Assembly: GCF_024362695.1 (NCBI RefSeq)
Contig: NC_065406.1
Location: 9,982,001-10,046,000, forward strand
Direction of reading: 5' to 3'
Origin: Pectinophora gossypiella
Lineage: Eukaryota; Arthropoda; Insecta; Lepidoptera; Gelechiidae
DNA length: 64,000 bases
The notes beneath the pieces were generated by a model. It was not told the origin of the DNA, searched no databases, and worked only from the letters and a program-made list of their open reading frames with translations. Of the stretch, positions 26,501 to 32,500 are shown one piece after another (position 1 is the first letter of the stretch; every line of letters begins with the position of its first letter). The position numbers were made by a program, and so were the translations under genes.

Positions 26501-29500
26501 ATCATCGTTAAGGAATTGAAGAGGATCCAGAGGATTTTCAGGACTTGGAACAACGATAGGATTTTGCATGTTATTTTCAGGGTTCAAAACAGCATCGGGA
26601 TTTGCAGGAACTTCGGGAGTTACAGGAGCTGCGGGACTTGCAGGGGCTTCAGAGGTTATAAGAGCTTCAGGATTTGTGGGAATTGATGGATTCGTTAAGT
26701 CTTCTGATATATCTGGGTTTTCAAAGAGGGGATCAATTTCAGGGTTCAGCGAGAGTGGATTCAATTCGGGAAAAAGGTCTTCATCTACAAGGATTTGTTC
26801 AGGTGTGGTGATAGGATTTACGGGATATCTCGATAGAGCATCTGCGGCGCTATTGAGTTTACCCTTTCTGTAAATAATTTCATATTCGTATTCAGCGAGT
26901 TTCAGTCGCCAACGTTGGAGTTTGCTACTAGGATCAGTGTGATTGAAGAGCCACTTTAACGGTCTGTGATCTGTAACGATTAGGAATTTCCTCCCATACA
27001 GGTAAGGTCTGAAGGTTTTACAGCCGAATAGTACTGCCAACAGTTCCTTCTCTGTAGTGCTGTAATTACACTCGGATTTGTTCAAAGTGCGAGATGCATA
27101 GCCAACAGGTTGTTCCTTACCGACTTCGCCTTGAGAAAGAATAGCGGAGATGGCATAATTGGAAGCATCGCAAGTCAGAATAAATGGTTTTGTGAAATCT
27201 GGGTAAATAAGGACTGGCGCAGAGGTAAGTTGACTTTTTAGTTCCTCAAAGGCAAGTTGCTGTTCGTTGGTCCAGACAAAAGGGGTATCCTTTTTTAGAA
27301 GTGCAGTTAGGGGTTTGGAAATCTTTGAAAAATCTTTTATGAACCGGCGATAGTATGAGACAAGACCTAGAAATGACTTGATGTCTTTCGCAGATGTGGG
27401 TTTAGGAAAGTGAGTAACAGCCTTGACTTTTTCAGGGTTTGGTCGAACACCCTGATCACTGATGATGTGTCCCAAATAGGATACTTCCTTGCGAAGGAAT
27501 TCACATTTGTCAGGCTGGAGCTTGAGATTGAAATTGCGTAAGCGTTGGAAAACTTCTGATAAATGTTTGATATGCATATCGAGGTCATGGGAGTAAATAA
27601 CAATATCGTCAAGGTAGACGAAGCATTTGATACCTTGGAGACCAGTGAGGCAAGTGTTCATAAGTCTTTGGAAGGTAGATGGGGCATTTTTAAGCCCAAA
27701 AGGCATTCTATTAAACTGAAAGTGTCCTTGAGGGACGGAAAATGCGGTTTTCTGAGCATCTTCCTCGGATACTTTGATCTGGTGAAATCCAGATGCTAGG
27801 TCCAAGGTTGAGAAATATTTACTGTTTCCTAATTGATCTAGAATCTCGGCAATTTGGGGAATAGGATAAGTTTCACCGATGGTGATGTCATTGAGTTTCC
27901 TGTAGTCAATGACTATACGCCATTTGCGTTCACCTGAGGCGTCCATCTTTTTGGGTACAACCCATATGGGTGAAGACCATGGAGATATGGAAGGGACAAT
28001 AATTTCTTGGTCAAGCATTTTATCCATTTGCCTTTTTACCTCTTCTTTATGACATTCGGGAAATCTATATGATTTTGTATGAATAGGTGTTTCATTAGAT
28101 GTTTTGATTTGGTGTTGGATCTTGGTAGTGAACGTGAGTTTATCATCGGGTAGATGGAAGACATCTGAGTATTTTGAACAAACTTCGAGGAGAGAACTCT
28201 TCTCTTCTGAATTGAGATGTGAGATTCTAAGCATGTCAAGGACTTTCTGTGTTCTGTCTCTAGCACTAACACATGGATTCTGTGATGTTTCCTTTATGGC
28301 AATAGAACTGACGTCCAAAGGGTCAATTTTGAGGTTGAGATCAGAGTCAATAGTAACAGGGCCTTCGGATGTATTTATGACGGAGATATTTATTCGATTA
28401 TTAGGTTTAACCTTTACGACACAGTTGGCAATCAAAAGGGATTCAGAGAGATGTTGGTCAACTATAATGCCTTCTTTCATTTCAGGATTTTGTACTGTAC
28501 ACTCAATTACAGTTTCTGTACGAGGCGAGATTGTATAGATGGGTTTACAGTATTTCATTTTTACGATTACAGAACGAATTTGTAGTGTATTTTTATTATA
28601 ATCGATTTTCCCATTTTGATTATTAAGAAGATCACTTCCGAGAATGCCATCATAATCGAGGCTAATTGTGTCGACTACGTGGAATCTATGGGACATGTCA
28701 GGTATGACTTTTGGAAAAAGGTTCAGTTGAAAGGACCCTGATGTGGCCATGATTTTATCATTGGAGTCTATACCTTTGAGTTGGATTATATGGTCATCGA
28801 GAGCAGGTAAGTATTTGATTGCTTGTTTTTTGATCAGGCTTACACATGAGCCAGTGTCAACAAGGAAGGACAAAGGACGGTCAGCAACAACGGTTTTTAG
28901 AACAATGTGAGGTAAGAATTTCTTATTAGTATTCGAGGTCACTTCATATATTTTGTGTTGATTTGATTTAGAAGGATTGGTGGTTGTCGCAGTAATAGGA
29001 GTTGTAGTTTGTCCTTTATCGGATACAGTGGATACAGAGCGAGGATTGTCAGTTTGAGTCTGGTTACCTTGTCGGTTAGTATTTTTGGGTTTACAGGACA
29101 CAATGTGCGGACTGTCAATTTGGGGCTGGTTACCCTGTCGGTTAGTCTTTTTGGGTTCAGAGGATACAGTGTGAGGACTGTCAGTTTGGGGCTGGTTACC
29201 CTGTCGGTTAGTCTTTTTGGATTCAGAGGATACAGTGTGAGGACTGGCAGTTTGGGGCTGGTTACCCTGTCGGTTAGTCCTTTTGGATTCAGAGGATACA
29301 GTGTGAGGACTGTCAGTTTGGGGCTGGTTACCCTGTCGGTTAGTCCTTTTGGATTCAGAGGATACAGTGGTTGATAAAGTCAAGACGTCGGCTTTGTTAA
29401 ATGTCTGTCCCGTGCGACGTCTATCCGAGACATTATTTAGTTTAAATTTTCAGCATTATTGTCTTCAGCAGAAGGCTCCACTGTATAACCTGGATTGTCT

Positions 29501-32500
29501 GGAGTGCTCGGGTAAACCTCGTTAACGAAATTCACATTTCTCGAATTGAAATTCGGTCTAAAGGGTTGTCCTGAGAAACTCTGCCTAGCACGGTTATTAT
29601 TATATTCGCGTTTTCTGCATTTGTCGATAGTGTGCCCTGGGTTCTTACAATATCGACAGATTGGGACATTGCTTGTATGAGGCGATTGAGTCAGTGCTAG
29701 TGGTTGCGGGTTGTTAGTAGGTGCTTTTTGAGATGGACGAGAGCGCTCAAAGAAATTGTTATGGGTTTGTTTTTTGTGAAGGTTTTGAGATATCTTGTCC
29801 TCCGAAATAGCAAAATTTATAGCTTCATTTAAAGTAGATGGATCTTTACATCTGACAATTGTACTGAGATTTGGGGTAAGGCCCATAACAAAAGTGTGTA
29901 AAGCAAGATCCTCCATAGCAGCGACCCGACCAGCCAGTTCACCCTTTTTCTTAGTTGGGATAGATACGTTAATCTCTGTAAGGAGTTTGCTTAAACAGGT
30001 CTCAATTCTAAGGGCAAAGTGGTTGACCGGTTCGTTGTTGTTCTGTCTGCACGACTGGAGTTCCGAGAGAAGGTGAGTGTAGTGCTTCTTCTCGCCGAAG
30101 TTTTCTTTTAAGAACTCCTCTAGCTGGTCCCAATTTTCGAAATCTTTAATAGAACATGCTGACTCGGCTCTACCCTCAAGTTGACTTAGTATGTATTTGA
30201 ACAAAATGTCTCGTTGTGAAAGGGCCGCTAGGTCGATTGCATTGCGGCAGTTGCTCAGAAATGCATTTAACCTTTCTCTGTTGCCATCGAATTTAAATAT
30301 GAATTTCGTGAGGATGTTGAGGTCGATTTCTTTGATAGTTGTAGTCGAACCTGATGCCGTAGCCATATTGATGAATTTATTAGGCTCGGATAGTCTGAAT
30401 GCGGCCTTAGGAGAGTTCGGTTCTTCGAATAGATAAGTGGTTGCGTAGGCGCAGACGTCGTGGTATGCACTGACACTGTGTGATATAGTTAAATTGTACT
30501 TACAATATGCACGATATTAACACACCAAACATGATGAAAAACTGCAAGTTTTCACACAACACAGAAATAGTAGAACGTTTTGTAGTATTTATCACAATAT
30601 TCACAGCGAAACGTTTTTATTTTCACTACTACAGTGAATTGGAAACAGTGGAAACAGCGGAAAAATTATCACTATTGCACAGTAGAAATTGTAGACAGTT
30701 TTTCACTTTTAACTGTAGAAACGGCGAAATGTTTTTATTTTTTACACTGTCGCGATACTGCGGAGACGATTCCGGGGACCTTTAAAGATCCCTTAGCGCT
30801 GCCACCAAATGTTATATGAGTTTTGAGATTTCGGTTTTTTAAAAAAAACTATTTTGAATTAAACTAAAAATTATATTTTACTTTGAATTTGGAATTGAAA
30901 TACAGATTTGGAAAAAACATAAATTAGAATAGAGTTGTGTACCGCGTGGTGGATGGGATCAGACTGGCTAGATTGCGTGGGAAGAGGAGGCTAGGAGAAT
31001 AAGGTACTGACTATTACAATTTAGATGAAATACAGAATTAGTGGTTTTTGGGTAAAGGTAAGCATTTCTACTAGCAATTGCATTCTATAACAGTACGAAT
31101 GTTCTATGACTCGATTACGCCGCGAGGCTTCGATGGTAGTTTGGATTGGTAGTTTTCACAACTTAGCCAAATCTTACCGCCAAGCATCATCTCCCTAGCA
31201 TTATCCCGTATTTCACGGGGTTCGCTTACCTAACCTGAAGATTTGTCAGGTTCGGTTTTTTACAGAAGCGACTGCCTGTCTGACCTTACAACCCGCGAAG
31301 GGAAATCCAGCCCAATACAGGTTAGGTCACATATCTCCAAAAATACATTTCTCGGGAATGTGGATTTCCCCACGATGTTTTCCTTCACCACTGAGGACGG
31401 ATAATCATTTGTGATCTAAGCATGAAATGAATGAAATCTTACCGCCAAGCAATGACTCGTATTACGTGAATAGGCAACATCGTAAGTTAACAAATGTCCA
31501 TATATGCGTTAATGTTACAGCACCGTCAAATGCAGACTTGAAGAATATGCCAGATGACGTCACAGATTCAGCTTCACAAAAGTCGATACCAGTAGAGCAC
31601 ATAGAGAAAGCTGTTGGTGAGTTGTACTTGAATATTACATGTCAATGCCTGGTTTAGATCGTCCGTGTTTTACTAAAGTAACTTTTTTATTCCTTTTAGA
31701 TGTACCCCAAGAAAGCCAAGCGCCATCTAGTCGTGATTCCCCGAAACTAGTACACAGGACGTCTTCAATAACTACGTAAGGGATTTATAATGAACTTCAA
31801 CTGTGTGTGCATAGCCAGTTACATTATAAACCTTCGCCATATCGGTTAAAATTAGAACTATATTTTGCTACAATAACACTCGTTTTACCCATTAAGAATA
31901 TGTTCCTTACTACTACGTCACAGTATATTTTAATTACAAGTTCGCAATGTGTCGAGCATCAATTTGACGGATTTTTATAATAAATAAGAATATACCTTCA
32001 TTTTTTACCAGATCTGCGGGCGAAGCTGGATTAGGTCGAATTCTGATCTCACTTCGCTACAGCATGCCAAATCAAACACTGTTCGTCGTTGTACACAAAA
32101 TTATGTAAGTCTAACTTTTTAAATTTTCTCTCGTGTTCATCATTTAATTTTTTATATATCGAATATTTTTTCTTTTTTTTACAGGAACATACCATTAAAA
32201 GACCCCTCCAATGTGCCGGATCCTTATGTAAAATTGTACTTACTTCCTGGACGTTCAAAGGATTCCAAAAGAAAAACAGTGGTGAGTATAAATATCAGTT
32301 AATTCATAATTATCCATTTCAGGTACTTAGTAGTTCATCGAGAAAAAGAGCTTTGAAGTGAATGCAGAAAAGCTGCAGGTGCTGATGATTATGTAATCAA
32401 TGAGGATAAAAACTGCATATTTCTCCCACCAGGTGTCGCTACTGTTGAGTGTTCTTAAAATTTTGTCAGATTCCCATACTATTTGAGTACACAAACCAAA

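Larger units (their letters stand above)
22720..31092 (-). mobile_element. Ty3/gypsy errantivirus-like provirus with env
   Basis: An 8,373-bp element with identical 283-bp LTRs, gag, pol and env in that order on the minus strand, and a GTAC duplication on each side (22716-22719 and 31093-31096). It lies antisense in the Esyt2 intron between 22312 and 31521. Next to the 5' LTR, 30796-30807 reads TGGTGGCAGCGC on the minus strand, a likely primer site that fits the CCA end of a leucine-type tRNA. Identical LTRs mean insertion is recent on the scale of neutral change. All three frames look open. Confidence 0.92.

Noticed and set aside
29040..29380. CRISPR-like repeat array
   Set aside because: The 66-bp units are contiguous, with no unique spacers, and lie in frame inside pol.
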